Assembly (NCBI GenBank): GCA_014529385.2
Contig: CM043971.1
Span: forward strand, 90,041,840-90,105,839
Direction of reading: 5' to 3'
DNA from: Adiantum capillus-veneris
Lineage: Eukaryota; Streptophyta; Polypodiopsida; Polypodiales; Pteridaceae
Length of the DNA: 64,000 nucleotides
Below the pieces are notes generated by a model. The model searched no databases and was not told the origin of the DNA. It saw nothing but the letters and a program-made list of their open reading frames with translations. Below, one piece after another: positions 23,128 to 33,863 of the stretch. The translations under genes and the position numbers were made by a program. Position 1 is the stretch's first letter, and each line of letters opens with the position of its first letter.

Positions 23128-23137
23128 TCCACCCCCT

Positions 23138-26100
23138 CTAAACCTGCACATCCTCCGGTATGTGCCACATTGTCTCTTTGTAAGATTGTACATATTCCTT
23201 GTCTTCTTCTTCACTGGATGATTCCAGGGCTTCATGTTCACTTTGATCTTCACCTGTGTTTCTCTCTTCTTCCTCATCCATATCTTCGAGATCATTGTCT
23301 CCTCTTCTCTTAAACATTTTAATCCTTTTTCCTGCAATGGGAATCTTTACTTCTGTACCATCTAGTTCAGACAAGCTGTAAGTAGCATTTTCATGCACAT
23401 GCTTTACAACATACGGTCCAAACCATCTTTTTGAGAACTTACGCATGACTGTATGCTGGTTATCAAGGCTACTATCATACACTAAAACCCAGTCACCTTT
23501 GTCAATTGCTTTGCTCCTGAGTCGATGTCGCTTATCAAAATAGTCCTTGTTTTTCAACCTTGCATTTTTGAGTCGTTCTTTTGCAGCTTCAATGTCTCCA
23601 GGTCTTCTCTCTAGCTGCCTTATACGCAGTGCAAGGAGATCTTCCCTACTAAGCCCCTCTTGCCAAGGTAGTACATTCCATGTAGGAATTGTATCTTCAA
23701 TCGGCATCACTGGCTTTTGACCATACATTAGCTCCGCAGGCATGTAGCCAGTTACTGAGCTATGTGTTGTACGATCAGCCCATAAAGCATATGGTAACAG
23801 TTTTGGCCACTCACCAATTCTTCCTTCGCAAGCCTTGGCCAAAGCTTTGATGATAGGAGGATGCCCTCTTTCACTCTTTCCATTGCCTTCAGGGTTGTAA
23901 GCTGTAGTAAGAGAAAGCTTGATCCCTAATCTAGAAAAGAACTCCCTTGCTTCTTCGGCATCCAGTTCACCTCGATCTGCAGTGATTTTTCCCACACAAC
24001 CATAACGGCAAATCACCTCATCAAGAAGGAATTTGCACACAGCTTCTGTGGTCTTAGCTCTTAATGCTCTTCCTTCAACCTGGTTAGTTAGGTCCTCTCG
24101 TGCAAGAACCAAGTATCTCATCTGCCAGAGTCCTAAAGGCATCGTGACTAGATCCACAACCCATTTATAGTGCATGGCTAGTGGATATGTAGGGTGCGAT
24201 CCATCACGATGTCGAACATTTGAATACATTTGACAAGTTACACATGACTCTACAAACTGAGATACATCTTTATACATACCCTTCCACCAGTATTTTTCTT
24301 TCAACTTGGAGAAGGTTGCCCACACACCCCTGTGTCCAGCCCATAGACTCTCATGAAACTCTTGCATGAGCTTTACTTGAGTCTCTTTTTTACATATAAC
24401 CCGTTGTGGTGTAGCACCCTTTTGTTTAGGATGCTTCCACAAGTAACCATCCCTTAAAAAGTACCCATATGCTTTCCTGCGTATTCTCTTGAATTCTTGT
24501 TCAGACCAATCATCCTGTTTTGTTAGAGTACTCAAGTACCTTCCAATAGAAAGCCAATCACCTTCATAAAGATCTTTCAAGAACAATTCAAGTGAATTAG
24601 TCATGCAGACATTGTTACCTTTGACATGAGAGATAGAATAGAATTTTGTGCCTACATCATCTCCCTCATCAATCATTTGTGACTCATCTTCATACCTTGC
24701 CCTTGATAGCATATCTGCCACTGTATTGTCTTTACCTGCAATGTGCTTAAACTCGGGATTTAAGGACTTAATGTAGGCAATCCACCGCAACATAGCAATG
24801 TCTGGTGTTGAGCAGCTTGTAATCATCCCAAGAAGTGGTAGACAATCTGTTTCTACAACCACACATGCACCAATTAGGTACTCTTTTCCACTTTTCAAGG
24901 CTGTAACCATACCCCATAACTCTCTCTTTATCTGTGGATAGTTTCTTTGGCGAGCACTTAGTACCTTTGCTCCAAATCTTACCACATACCTGTGTCCTTC
25001 TTTGTCATCTTGCCCTATTGCCCATCCAATCCCTGTAGGACTGGTATCTACTGTCACAATCACTGGCCTTTGACACTCATAGTCTACCTTTCTCAAAGTC
25101 GTTGCTGACTGGAGTAACTCCTTTAGCTTTTTCATGGATTTTACATGTGCTTCTGTCCATTTAAACTTTTGATTCTTTCTAAGCAGCTGATAAAGAGGAT
25201 CAGCTACATGTGCATAATGTGGAATCCAAATAACATAGAAGACACATGCTCCTAGAAACCTTCTAACCTCAGTGATGCTAGTACATGTTTCTTTCATTCT
25301 TTGGATGGCATCTACCTTTGATGGACAAGGTTTCCTACCATATGGCCCGCACATGTGCCCCACAATGAGCACTTCATTGACACCAAACATAGACTTTTTC
25401 CCCGACAATGTAAGATTCACTTCTTCCAACCTAGACAAAATTTTATCACAATCATTTATGTGATTTACCACAAACCTGCGACATCCCTTGAGATCCAAAG
25501 CTTCATCTTTGTCACTTTCTTCACATCCTTTGATAGGCAAATCATCAATGAAAGGCATTGTGATTTGAGGAATAAAGTCACGTAAGACCTTATTCATCCC
25601 ATTCATCATATGTGCAACCGAGTTGGTTGCTCCCTGTGGCAAGGTACACATCCTTACCAAACCCAAAGGTGTCCTCATGGTTGTCAAGTCTCTGCTTTCG
25701 ATTGCAAGCTGAAATTGATCATACCCTGAGTAGAGATCCCCCATTGAGTAGATTGCCCTCCCTGCAAACGCCTCTGCAAATTCATCCACAATTGGACCTG
25801 TTCCTACATTTCTAATTGTCACCTTGTTCACTGGTTGCATATCTTGGATGAAGCGTAGAGAACCATTCTTCTTTGGAACTGTGAACCACCTGTTTGAGTA
25901 TGGAGCACAAGAAGGCTCCAAGATTCCCATTTTGATTTTCTCATTCAGTAGCTCTACTAACTTTGGCAAATGAGCCTTTGGAACCGGAATAGGCCGCAGA
26001 TTCCAAGGCACATGAGGTATTGTGAAAATTACCATAGGAGCTACAATATAAGGATCAACACATCCTATCTCATGTGGCTCGAATGCAAAAGCCTTACCAT

Positions 26101-26626
26101 GCTTTGAAAGCATTTCTTTGAAGCACTTTGTCTCCTCCTGTGTTAGAAACTCCTTGCAACCAATCTGCAACTCTTGAAAAGACTCCTTTGTGAAGGTATG
26201 CCCGATCTTTTTAGGATTCCGCAAACTTGGTTGTAAAGAAGCCTGTTCAATATTTTCCCTGTTGTTGGGTGGTAAGGGTGAAGCTACTGGTTTCACCTTC
26301 TTTGCTACACTCTTGTATTTAGTTTCAACATGGACTTCTGGGCCAACTGTTTGGCTTTCTTTAAAGGCTTCTATTACTTGATACATTTCCATAGAGCAAA
26401 CTTCCACAACTTCATTTTCAAGATGCACACTAGACCTCATTATAGCATCAAGCTCACCCATAGTATCTACAAAAGAAACTTGTTCACACAAACCCAAAAC
26501 ATTTTCAGTAGGCTCTAGCAACCCACTCTTTTTCATGCCTATTTGTACATTATGCACATATTGCTTCTCGCATCTCTTCAAATCTTCAAGTTTTGTAAAA
26601 CATACTGATCCATTCTTTGTTACCAA
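23138..26626 (-). CDS. pol: Element B Pol: RT, RNase H, integrase
   Basis: 1162 codons without a break. RT spans about residues 175-420 with GDLYSGYDQF and the catalytic MPFIDDLPIKG near 358 (FIDD for YVDD). RNase H begins near residue 520 (VDTSPTGIGWAIG) with later acidic residues in KRELWG, VETDCLP and DNTVADML. Integrase has the zinc-binding H..H (HESLWAGH, about 761) and CVTC (about 796), then D near 825 (VVDLVTMP), D near 884 (TADRGELD) and E near 918 (GNGKSERGH), so the triad is complete. A GPYVV module follows near 1080 and an acidic tail. The first ATG is used, but the frame is open further up to 26763, so Pol is probably made by -1 frameshifting from the protease frame. Confidence 0.95.
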   Translation of the reverse strand: MVTKNGSVCFTKLEDLKRCEKQYVHNVQIGMKKSGLLEPTENVLGLCEQVSFVDTMGELDAIMRSSVHLENEVVEVCSMEMYQVIEAFKESQTVGPEVHVETKYKSVAKKVKPVASPLPPNNRENIEQASLQPSLRNPKKIGHTFTKESFQELQIGCKEFLTQEETKCFKEMLSKHGKAFAFEPHEIGCVDPYIVAPMVIFTIPHVPWNLRPIPVPKAHLPKLVELLNEKIKMGILEPSCAPYSNRWFTVPKKNGSLRFIQDMQPVNKVTIRNVGTGPIVDEFAEAFAGRAIYSMGDLYSGYDQFQLAIESRDLTTMRTPLGLVRMCTLPQGATNSVAHMMNGMNKVLRDFIPQITMPFIDDLPIKGCEESDKDEALDLKGCRRFVVNHINDCDKILSRLEEVNLTLSGKKSMFGVNEVLIVGHMCGPYGRKPCPSKVDAIQRMKETCTSITEVRRFLGACVFYVIWIPHYAHVADPLYQLLRKNQKFKWTEAHVKSMKKLKELLQSATTLRKVDYECQRPVIVTVDTSPTGIGWAIGQDDKEGHRYVVRFGAKVLSARQRNYPQIKRELWGMVTALKSGKEYLIGACVVVETDCLPLLGMITSCSTPDIAMLRWIAYIKSLNPEFKHIAGKDNTVADMLSRARYEDESQMIDEGDDVGTKFYSISHVKGNNVCMTNSLELFLKDLYEGDWLSIGRYLSTLTKQDDWSEQEFKRIRRKAYGYFLRDGYLWKHPKQKGATPQRVICKKETQVKLMQEFHESLWAGHRGVWATFSKLKEKYWWKGMYKDVSQFVESCVTCQMYSNVRHRDGSHPTYPLAMHYKWVVDLVTMPLGLWQMRYLVLAREDLTNQVEGRALRAKTTEAVCKFLLDEVICRYGCVGKITADRGELDAEEAREFFSRLGIKLSLTTAYNPEGNGKSERGHPPIIKALAKACEGRIGEWPKLLPYALWADRTTHSSVTGYMPAELMYGQKPVMPIEDTIPTWNVLPWQEGLSREDLLALRIRQLERRPGDIEAAKERLKNARLKNKDYFDKRHRLRSKAIDKGDWVLVYDSSLDNQHTVMRKFSKRWFGPYVVKHVHENATYSLSELDGTEVKIPIAGKRIKMFKRRGDNDLEDMDEEEERNTGEDQSEHEALESSSEEEDKEYVQSYKETMWHIPEDVQV

Positions 26627-26703
26627 GGAGCTCGTTGAAAATGCTTCACCTATTTTTGGATCAGGCGAGACCCTTTTTCTTTCTGTACCACTGCAATCCC
26701 GCT

Positions 26704-27114
26704 TTACAATGGTACTTGGCCAAAACCCATCATTTCTCTATGATCATGAAACTCTTTGCTCACCTTTGGTAGAGGATGTTCTCTGAGGTTGTCACGATTT
26801 CTTTCATGGTTTACACAAACTGTGAGGAATTGGACAGCACGTTTACCATCTTTGCTACGTATCCTAGCATATGCTGAACCATCGTCCATTACCTTTGTTT
26901 CCATTCGAACTCCCACAATGTAGGGTTGTCCAAGGATGAGATGATATGAAGATGTATCCTGTACAAAGAAGTTTTGGTCAATCTTTACATCACCTATTGT
27001 TACCTTCACACCTGGACATGCTGCATACAATTCACCGAATGAATTGTTTGCCACTTTTACCATCCAGCCATGATCTGTGTCCATCGGCCATTTGCACTTG
27101 TTGTAGAGACTCTT
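26704..27114 (-). pseudogene. Element B protease, C-terminal part behind an in-frame stop
   Basis: Same frame as the gag ORF, after UAA at 27115-27117. It holds the ..LILGQPYIVGVRMETK.. block that element A has in one open frame with its active site. In A the matching codon encodes alanine, so the stop looks private to B and would cut protease just after its active-site segment. The frame ends at 26704-26706. Confidence 0.85.
26722..26728 (-). promoter_or_regulatory. Candidate -1 ribosomal frameshift site between protease and pol
   Basis: GGGTTTT on the minus strand sits in frame as G GGT TTT, the X XXY YYZ form. It lies inside the only window where protease frame and pol frame (-1) are both open: from a pol-frame TAG near 26741 to the protease stop at 26704. 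Element A keeps the position as GGATTTT (8534-8540), one G-to-A change away. Inferred, untested. Confidence 0.5.
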
Positions 27115-29091
27115 TTACATTATGTTTATTTCTGAACCATGGTCAATCAAGGCAACAAATGGCTCTTCAAGATCACCTACCTTGACCAAAGTTTCTGTAG
27201 TAGCCCTTGCCCAATGACTTCGTGAATAGTAACTCCTAGGAATATCTTCAACTTCTTCATCATCATTTGAGAAATACACTTGCTTCACCCTCCCACTAGA
27301 TTGGTAGCATCCTACCACAGCTCCATCATTCTCCTTATTTTGCAGTTGCATCCCTTGTGTCTTTGAGGTTTCCCCTTCAACCTGTGGACGAGAAACTTCA
27401 GCAAGGGTTTGCCTCTTTCTCTTGATGATGTCAATGATCTCCTCATGGAATTCACGCTTTGCAATGCCAAGAACTTCTCCCAGAGTAAACTCAATCTTGC
27501 TATTCAAGATCCTTTCCTCCAAGACTTTCTTTAAATCTGTAGCAACCTCAATATCAGATTGTAGTTTATAAGTTGGGCCTTTGGTCTTACCTTTCATTGG
27601 CTCTTTCTTCTTTCCTGTTGTAGACTCCTCCATGAGTACTTCAGGTGGAGATGCTCCTTGTGTTGAGGGTGTTTGAGAAGGCATTGAGTCGCTTCTTCCC
27701 CCACTTCTAGAAGCTCTTTTTGATGGTCCTTCATCAGCATTCTCACGTCTGCGCTTCTCTTCTACAATTGCCTCATTTTGTTGGCATTTTGTAATGTAGG
27801 CATGCACTGACAATGAGTCCACTGGATCATTCCATCCTGTTTCTAGACGTATGCAATCACCTGCTTCATATAGAATCTCTTTTGTAAGCTTTCCCTTTTT
27901 AGCTAATTGCATGACATTTGGCCAAATTTGACCATGATGGTCACTCACTTCTTCATCACAAAAATGTTCAATTTTTACTCCATAAGTAGCTGCCTCAACT
28001 GAAGAGGTGGCATGCTTGGTTGCCATATCTTCAACTAAGGTTTGCATTCCCCCCTTCCCAAAGTTAGTTCTCAAGGGTAGACCTGTCTCTCTTAAGTGGA
28101 TTTTACCATCCTTAAAAAAGACAACATCTTTTGACAAAGCATCACTAAAATCATCACAATCCCTTCTTACATGGTTTGTACTATCACACCAAATACATCT
28201 ATTAACAAACCCTTCTTTGGGCTGTTGTCTTTGCCTAGGAAGTGGCCCTGATGGTTGGCCTTTTTCTTCAAGCTTTGCAAACTTCACCTTCAAGTCACGC
28301 ATTCCCTTCACAAGCTCATCTAGCATGGACTCATCAAACTTAGGAGCGATAAAAGTAGGCTTTACCATTTTGTCAGAAGTTGAGGTGGAAGGACTTGTAG
28401 TGTTTACTACCATCTTGTCCCTTCTTCTTTGTCGTTTGGCAAGCAGCGAGACAGCACCTTCAACCTCATTCCAGTCGGTCTTTAGTCCTTGCTCAGCATC
28501 TTTATCTTCAAGAAGAATCTCCAAATTTTCTTGAAAATCTTTACCTGCAGCTTGTAAGAAAAGATCTATCTTCTCTGCATCTAGTGTGGCCCTTTCTGTC
28601 CTAGTGAGTTGTACATAGCGCCGCTCAAATTCCCTAAGTAGCTCTGTTATTGATAGTCCTTGCTTTGGCTTGACTACCCATTCTAAGAATGTCCTTTTGG
28701 TCACTCTCTCAGAGTCCTCCATGAAATATTCCTCCTTTAAAGCTACTTTGAGTTCTTCCCAATTTCTCCCATGCCCATCTTTAATTGCCCTAACATGCTC
28801 CCTAATTTCTGGAGCAACAACTAGCTCAAACCTTTGAATCATCTCACCTTCTGACACGCGATGCAGCTCCATCTCCTTCACATACTCGCGTAAGTACTTG
28901 GTTACATCTTTGCCATTGAACTGATCCATTCTGTTGACGATCGCTTGTATGGCCTTCGTTGCTGAAATCTCCCTTCTTTCAGTAGCATGTTGTTGTTGCA
29001 TGAACATTGCAAATGCTTGAAACATTTGCATTGTTGCTGGGTCAGAATGCATACCCTGTTGCTCAACATGATCACCCATGGTTACCCACAA
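27115..29091 (-). CDS. gag: Element B Gag and start of protease
   Basis: 658 codons. A second ATG 12 bases in (MGDHVEQQ) could be the true start. The central gag domain is WEELKVALKEEYFMEDSERV and LLREFERRY. A perfect CCHC zinc knuckle, CIWCDSTNHVRRDC, lies near residue 305 and binds nucleic acid. A basic S/T/P-rich linker runs from residue 430 to 530. The frame ends in LIDHGSEINIM, the aspartic protease active-site segment with DHG in place of the usual D[ST]G, then UAA. The PBS is 22 bases upstream. Confidence 0.93.
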   Translation of the reverse strand: MWVTMGDHVEQQGMHSDPATMQMFQAFAMFMQQQHATERREISATKAIQAIVNRMDQFNGKDVTKYLREYVKEMELHRVSEGEMIQRFELVVAPEIREHVRAIKDGHGRNWEELKVALKEEYFMEDSERVTKRTFLEWVVKPKQGLSITELLREFERRYVQLTRTERATLDAEKIDLFLQAAGKDFQENLEILLEDKDAEQGLKTDWNEVEGAVSLLAKRQRRRDKMVVNTTSPSTSTSDKMVKPTFIAPKFDESMLDELVKGMRDLKVKFAKLEEKGQPSGPLPRQRQQPKEGFVNRCIWCDSTNHVRRDCDDFSDALSKDVVFFKDGKIHLRETGLPLRTNFGKGGMQTLVEDMATKHATSSVEAATYGVKIEHFCDEEVSDHHGQIWPNVMQLAKKGKLTKEILYEAGDCIRLETGWNDPVDSLSVHAYITKCQQNEAIVEEKRRRENADEGPSKRASRSGGRSDSMPSQTPSTQGASPPEVLMEESTTGKKKEPMKGKTKGPTYKLQSDIEVATDLKKVLEERILNSKIEFTLGEVLGIAKREFHEEIIDIIKRKRQTLAEVSRPQVEGETSKTQGMQLQNKENDGAVVGCYQSSGRVKQVYFSNDDEEVEDIPRSYYSRSHWARATTETLVKVGDLEEPFVALIDHGSEINIM

Positions 29092-29112
29092 ACTCTCACC
29101 CTAGCAGATTCA

Positions 29113-29126
29113 CGTCGGGTTCACCA
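29113..29126 (-). promoter_or_regulatory. Primer-binding site of element B
   Basis: TGGTGAACCCGACG on minus, six bases from the LTR end, identical to the site of element A. Confidence 0.82.
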
Positions 29127-29132
29127 AAAATA

Positions 29133-31140
29133 TGTCGAGAAATTTGCGGTCTTGCCAGGAAAGCACCGGGCTTATGGCTGTGAGAGTTTGTGAGAGAACT
29201 CAACAAAAACTATATGAAGGAGTTAAACCATAGATGCCATGAAGACTAGGGTTTGGAAAGAAGTGCAATCAAAGAAGACTCACTCTTTCTCTCTTGCATT
29301 CACACACACAAAGAAAGAACGCAAAAGAGAATGTCAAAACAATACGAAGATGAAAACATCAAGGCTATGGTCATATCGTATCATGGGTAATATGAAAGGG
29401 TTAATGGATGAGTTAATGGCATTCAATCTTGGCTGACCAAATAGGCTACGAATTGTTCTTTGGAATTGTAGTTTTGTGCTTACCATAATATATATATTTT
29501 GTCTAGTGATTGGGATTAATTGTGTGTACAAATCCTCTTGGTTCATAGCAAGATAACTACGCTTACATCAAAAGAAAAATTATAGTCTATGAGAGGTAGT
29601 ATGATGGGATCGGGTGATAGAAGTATTTCATTGAGCCTTTCAGGGCCGAAGAGAAACACTATACGTTGTTGAAAGTGTATTTTACAACTAATCCATACGT
29701 TAATTCTAATAGATCGTACAGAGTGAAAGCGATAGAAATGATCATCATGTGGGTTATTCATCTAGGATAGTATGTGAGAAATGTAGATATGAGAGAAGTG
29801 AAGAGATGAGAAGTTTCCCTCCCAAGCCCTATTCTTGCCCGTAGACAATAAGGATACTGCGGGGAGAGATGTACCTGTAGCAAAGAGAACCTAGAGAGGA
29901 TGAATTACTAAGAATGAGAGAGATAGGTTTGGTTAAGGAGATGAGATTAGATACATTTATATATGTTGGATTAGAGATGAAAATGAAAACAACAAGAAAT
30001 CAAGAAAACATCAATGTAGAACACATCTTACTTGAAACCCTTCGGCACCATTATTGATGGGAGAGAGAAGAAGAGAGGAGAATTCAACGTTGATTGATAC
30101 GCCAAGTACGACACCTTCTTTGATTAGAGTTGATCCTCCAAGGATGGCGTACAAGAATGGCTAGTTTTCCTCTAGGAGAAAGTGTAGGTTTGGGCTTATG
30201 TTAATGGGGTTAAGTACAATTAGGCATTACTACTCACTCCCTCAAGAATTCCTCTCATCAATGGCTTGAATGCTTGAGTTCCTTCCAAGGAAGAAGAGGT
30301 CCCCTTTTATAGGTGAAGGGAATCCACAAGGGTTTACACAAGAAGAGAGGAGCCAGTGTGAACAGGAATTAGAAAAGTTGGAAATGAGCTGTCCCTGCAT
30401 GATGTGGGCAGACTGGGGTCCAGTATTTTGATCATATCTCCTCAACCGTAGCTCCAAATAAAAAAGTAAAAATTTGGGCAAAAACTTCAGCTCATTAGCT
30501 ACGATTTTCATTTTAAAATAATTCTCCAATTCGGATTGGAACCTTGTGTAAAAAATTCATCAAAATAGGGTCCATTTCTGGCAGCAAAAGTCTTCATGTG
30601 GTCCCCTTAGCCTAGACTTTCATTTGATTCCAAAGGACACCTTATGCCATATGAAATCATGACATTGCTCCTTGACAAAGTTTTGTAATCATGCTTGCAA
30701 TAATGCATTAAAATAAGTGTATCTTTGAAATCATGCCACCTAGTGTCCCACTAGGATTTGATTCTCTCCTAGTAGCTATTTAAAAAGAAATATAAGAAAA
30801 GTATAAAAAATACATAGAATATATATATATTGGAGTTTACCCTAGATATAGGATCTAGCTAGGGTGTGAGATGATAATGAAATAGTAGAAATAAAGAATC
30901 AATGCTTTTTTGCCCCAAGTTAAAGAGGCGGAGCTATTGACACTTTTCCCATAGTATTTTTTTTTATGGTAAAGTAAGAATACATTACCCTTGAGATAAA
31001 TAATAAGATGAGATAGAAAGCTTATTTTTATACTTACATATGCATATGTACATTATAGGAAATATAATTATGTATCTAAAAAAAATACAAGATAGATTTT
31101 GTAGCATGCGTTCCCACTATGTACGTGTCACAGCACGACA
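29133..31140 (-). repeat. Element B right LTR (5' LTR)
   Basis: 2008 bp, TGTCGAGAAATT to CAGCACGACA. TATA box on minus at 30304-30311. It should drive minus-strand transcription toward gag at 29091. Confidence 0.93.
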
Positions 31141-33150
31141 ATGGGAGTGGATATGGTATCCACAACACATTGAGAGGAGGATGATTGAAAGTTAGAAATC
31201 TCTCCATTACATCCTTCAATAGCCAACGGTGGTGTTACTGCTACTGCTGCATTCCTCTCACGCTCTTTGATCATTCTATTTTGGTGGTCTAGAGGTGTCC
31301 TTGAATTCAATGCATTGAACAATGTTACATTGCTATGTGGCATACCATCATGACATAAATCTCCTAGCCCATGGTTTTCTGTTCTTTCCAAATTCTGTAA
31401 GCATAATGCAAGGGAACCAATTGTAGCATTCGGATCTAAAGGCCATAGACCATTCAACGAGAAATGACCATACATCCCATGCCCATGCCCATGTGTTATC
31501 ATACCTATTAATGATACTTGCAAGTGATATGCATTCGCATAGTCTTTTGAGTTCACTTGTAATCTAGGTATTGCTGTCTTTTTTTGGGCCATTTTATCAT
31601 GTATAATGCATAAGTACTTATCCTTTTACATTTGCAAGAACTTACGCCAGGTGTAGTACACATTTCTACAGCTTTGTTGTTGCATCATGTGAATTTTACA
31701 TTCATCCTTCAAACGTAAAATCGGCTCATCATCCTTTGGTGACTCTAGTTGAGACTTTATCCACCTACACACAACACATTTTGAGAACTCGCTTGTTCTT
31801 GACAAGGTCACATTAGCAAACTCTGTATTCCAAACCCTATTGAATGTAGTGCTAGACATTGGCTTGAGACACATACTCTTGAGTGTTTTATTGACATAAT
31901 GTAAGATGTATATTTTCTTGTACGTGTTTGGTATTGCAAGCAAGGTTTCTCTGGTACCATCTTCCATAGTTCTACTCTTATGTGGCATTTGCTTTGAGTT
32001 TTCATCTACAAAAGAGTGCATCAATGCCCTTCCCATTTCTGTATGGTCTCTTCCTTTTCTTATGACACCATCATTACCATGCACTAAGCGTCAAACCCCA
32101 TTTTCAAACTGTTCACGGTAATGATAAAATGAAGTTTTTCGAATGCCATGAATTTCATACCAAGCTCTACTACACACCTCATTGACATGGAAAGAAAATA
32201 CAGAGCAAGTATTTGCAGTTGTTTTGTTCTCACGCCAAGTAGTCAACATTGTATTATACACATAGTTGGTTCTATTTTGCAAACTTTGTCCCCAAAATTC
32301 ATTGCGCATAGCCATGACCTTATCTCTATTGTCATATTGACAACCTCTCATACAACAACAATCTATGGTTAAAACAAGTTGGACAGATGATAGGGATGCC
32401 TGATTGGATCTCTTAGAAGGTTTCACGGACATTTTTGGCTTCCTATTCATAAACCAATTTTTTATTTTTTTTTGAAATAGGCTCTACCAAACAAGTTGAT
32501 TCAATGCACGTATCTTGTAATGCGTCACTAGCATGTAAATCCTCATATTGTAGCAACGCTTTTCCATCCATAGTTGTCACTCTCTTGATAGGCCAAAAAA
32601 CCAGATTGATGTTGCATACATCAGATTGTGCAGAAATAGTAGCCTCACAAGCATAGGATGTTTCAATACCATTACCGATGTTATCTTCACCTAGCACACC
32701 AAAGTTCACAGAATCAAATGGACACACATACATGACAACCCCTTCGGCTACTACATGTGTTTTGCTTTCATCCCAAAGTTGAACCCTCTTACCCTTCCAA
32801 ACCTCCCTATATCTCATTCCATCAGACTATGCCTTGAATGCTCCCATTCCTATGTGAGTCTCAGACATAGAAACCCCTACGTAGTGTATCTCATCCATAT
32901 GTTGTAGCAACCCAATACTACATTTCACAATACTATGAAAAGCATCTCCCACTATAAATGCATCCATTGTTAGAAATGGAATAAGTACTTTCTTTTGAAA
33001 ACACAAATCAACTGACACCGATAAATTTCCTTCACCACCAATAAGCATGCCTGAGCAATATGAATTTGGGTTTGTCTCACAAACACTCCCAAGGGCAACC
33101 TTTTGTGTGGCTACAAACATGCATACTCTATCACCTTGATTAAAATCCAT
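31141..33150 (-). pseudogene. DUF7869-like DDE transposase, N-terminal half
   Basis: Reading from 33150 leftward, two tandem modules each have a VALG/VAEG..P..V..G pattern ending in a hydrophobic strand (33060-32880, then 32760-32590). They resemble the DUF8039-type modules of plant transposon proteins (loose fit). Next come a basic linker, MRNEFWGQSLQNRTNYV near 32300, a His/Cys-containing block, CIIHDKMAQKKTAIPRL near 31580 (possible first catalytic D) and GMITHGHGHGMYGHF near 31490. Breaks are two or three in-frame stops and a frameshift at the poly-A run near 32455-32475. The rest of the gene is at 19895-21121 beyond element B. Confidence 0.72.
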
Positions 33151-33179
33151 ACATGCAAGAAGGTTTCAATAATTTCTTT

Positions 33180-33344
33180 TAAGAAAACCATCAGAAATTC
33201 ATTTTATTGTGAGTATATATGTAGGTGTTTCATTATGATTATATACACAGAGGGCACTATATGTGGTTGTTTCATGATGGGTATACAGAATCCTATGGAC
33301 TTAGGGCCATAGGATGCTATATGTAGGTGGTTCATATTGAGTAT
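33180..33344. repeat. Left remainder of the 122-bp palindromic array
   Basis: Two or three half-units with GGGCACTATATG, ATATGTAGGTG and TCCTATGGACTTAGGGCCATAGGAT. The same sequence resumes at 46835, so element C was inserted into this array. It is the leftmost occurrence of the CTATGGCC-type module in the window. Confidence 0.8.
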
Positions 33345-33613
33345 TGTTAAGCTGAGAGAATTTTGGATGTTTTACCTTAGTGAAATTTGGAATATCAACT
33401 TTTGTACTTTTGGGATTCCAAGGGGTGTTCTTGGGAAAGGGCGTTGCCCATTAGTATTCTCCAACTATGTAACTATCGATCAGTGTCTTTTTGGAAATGT
33501 GAAGGCGGAAGTTATGGCGGAATTAGTCTGTTTTCTATTTTTGTGTTCTGTTCCAGTTCTAGTTTCATTCTGATTCCTGTGTTTTTCTATTTTGAATGTA
33601 TGTGCCTATAACA
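33345..33613 (+). repeat. 5' LTR of element C
   Basis: 269 bp; matches 46554-46829 with about 15 differences including small indels (the 3' copy has extra CCAGTT units). Older than element B by LTR divergence. Confidence 0.92.
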
Positions 33614-33615
33614 CT

Positions 33616-33627
33616 TGGCGATCACGG
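33616..33627 (+). promoter_or_regulatory. Primer-binding site of element C
   Basis: TGGCGATCACGG two bases after the LTR end. Element D has TGGCGACCACG in the same place (55863-55873). The tRNA is not identified. Confidence 0.65.
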
Positions 33628-33863
33628 TGTAGGTGTGATGTAGCATGGACGAATTCAAGTTTCTCTTGTAGGAGCGAGTGCTGAAGCGGTGAAAGGTTTA
33701 GTTGAATGGAGGGAAGATGTTCATAATAATGCGAGTTGGTATTGGTGTTTGGTTGCACTCTGGAAGAAGCTCAAGAGGATACATTCCCGTATTGGACAAG
33801 GTCAGTTGCTAGGGGGTTCCGGTAGTTTTATGGGCGAGATGGTCAGATTTCGGAATTGCAAGT

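Larger units (their letters stand above)
21122..31140 (-). mobile_element. Ty3/gypsy element B, young and nearly intact, inserted in the transposase gene
   Basis: LTRs 21122-23127 and 29133-31140 (TGTCG..CGACA) differ at only about 15-16 of 2006 positions. The PPT (23128-23139) abuts the left LTR and the PBS (29113-29126) the right, so it reads on minus. Gag-protease and pol lie in two frames as in element A, to which it is closely related. The target-site duplication is not visible: CACGG on the left against ATGGG on the right. That is unexpected for such a young copy. Confidence 0.94.

Noticed and set aside
32443-33150. Independent host genes on the minus strand
   Set aside because: The pieces join in order with the GHGHGMYGHF region and the half beyond element B, so they are parts of one transposase gene.
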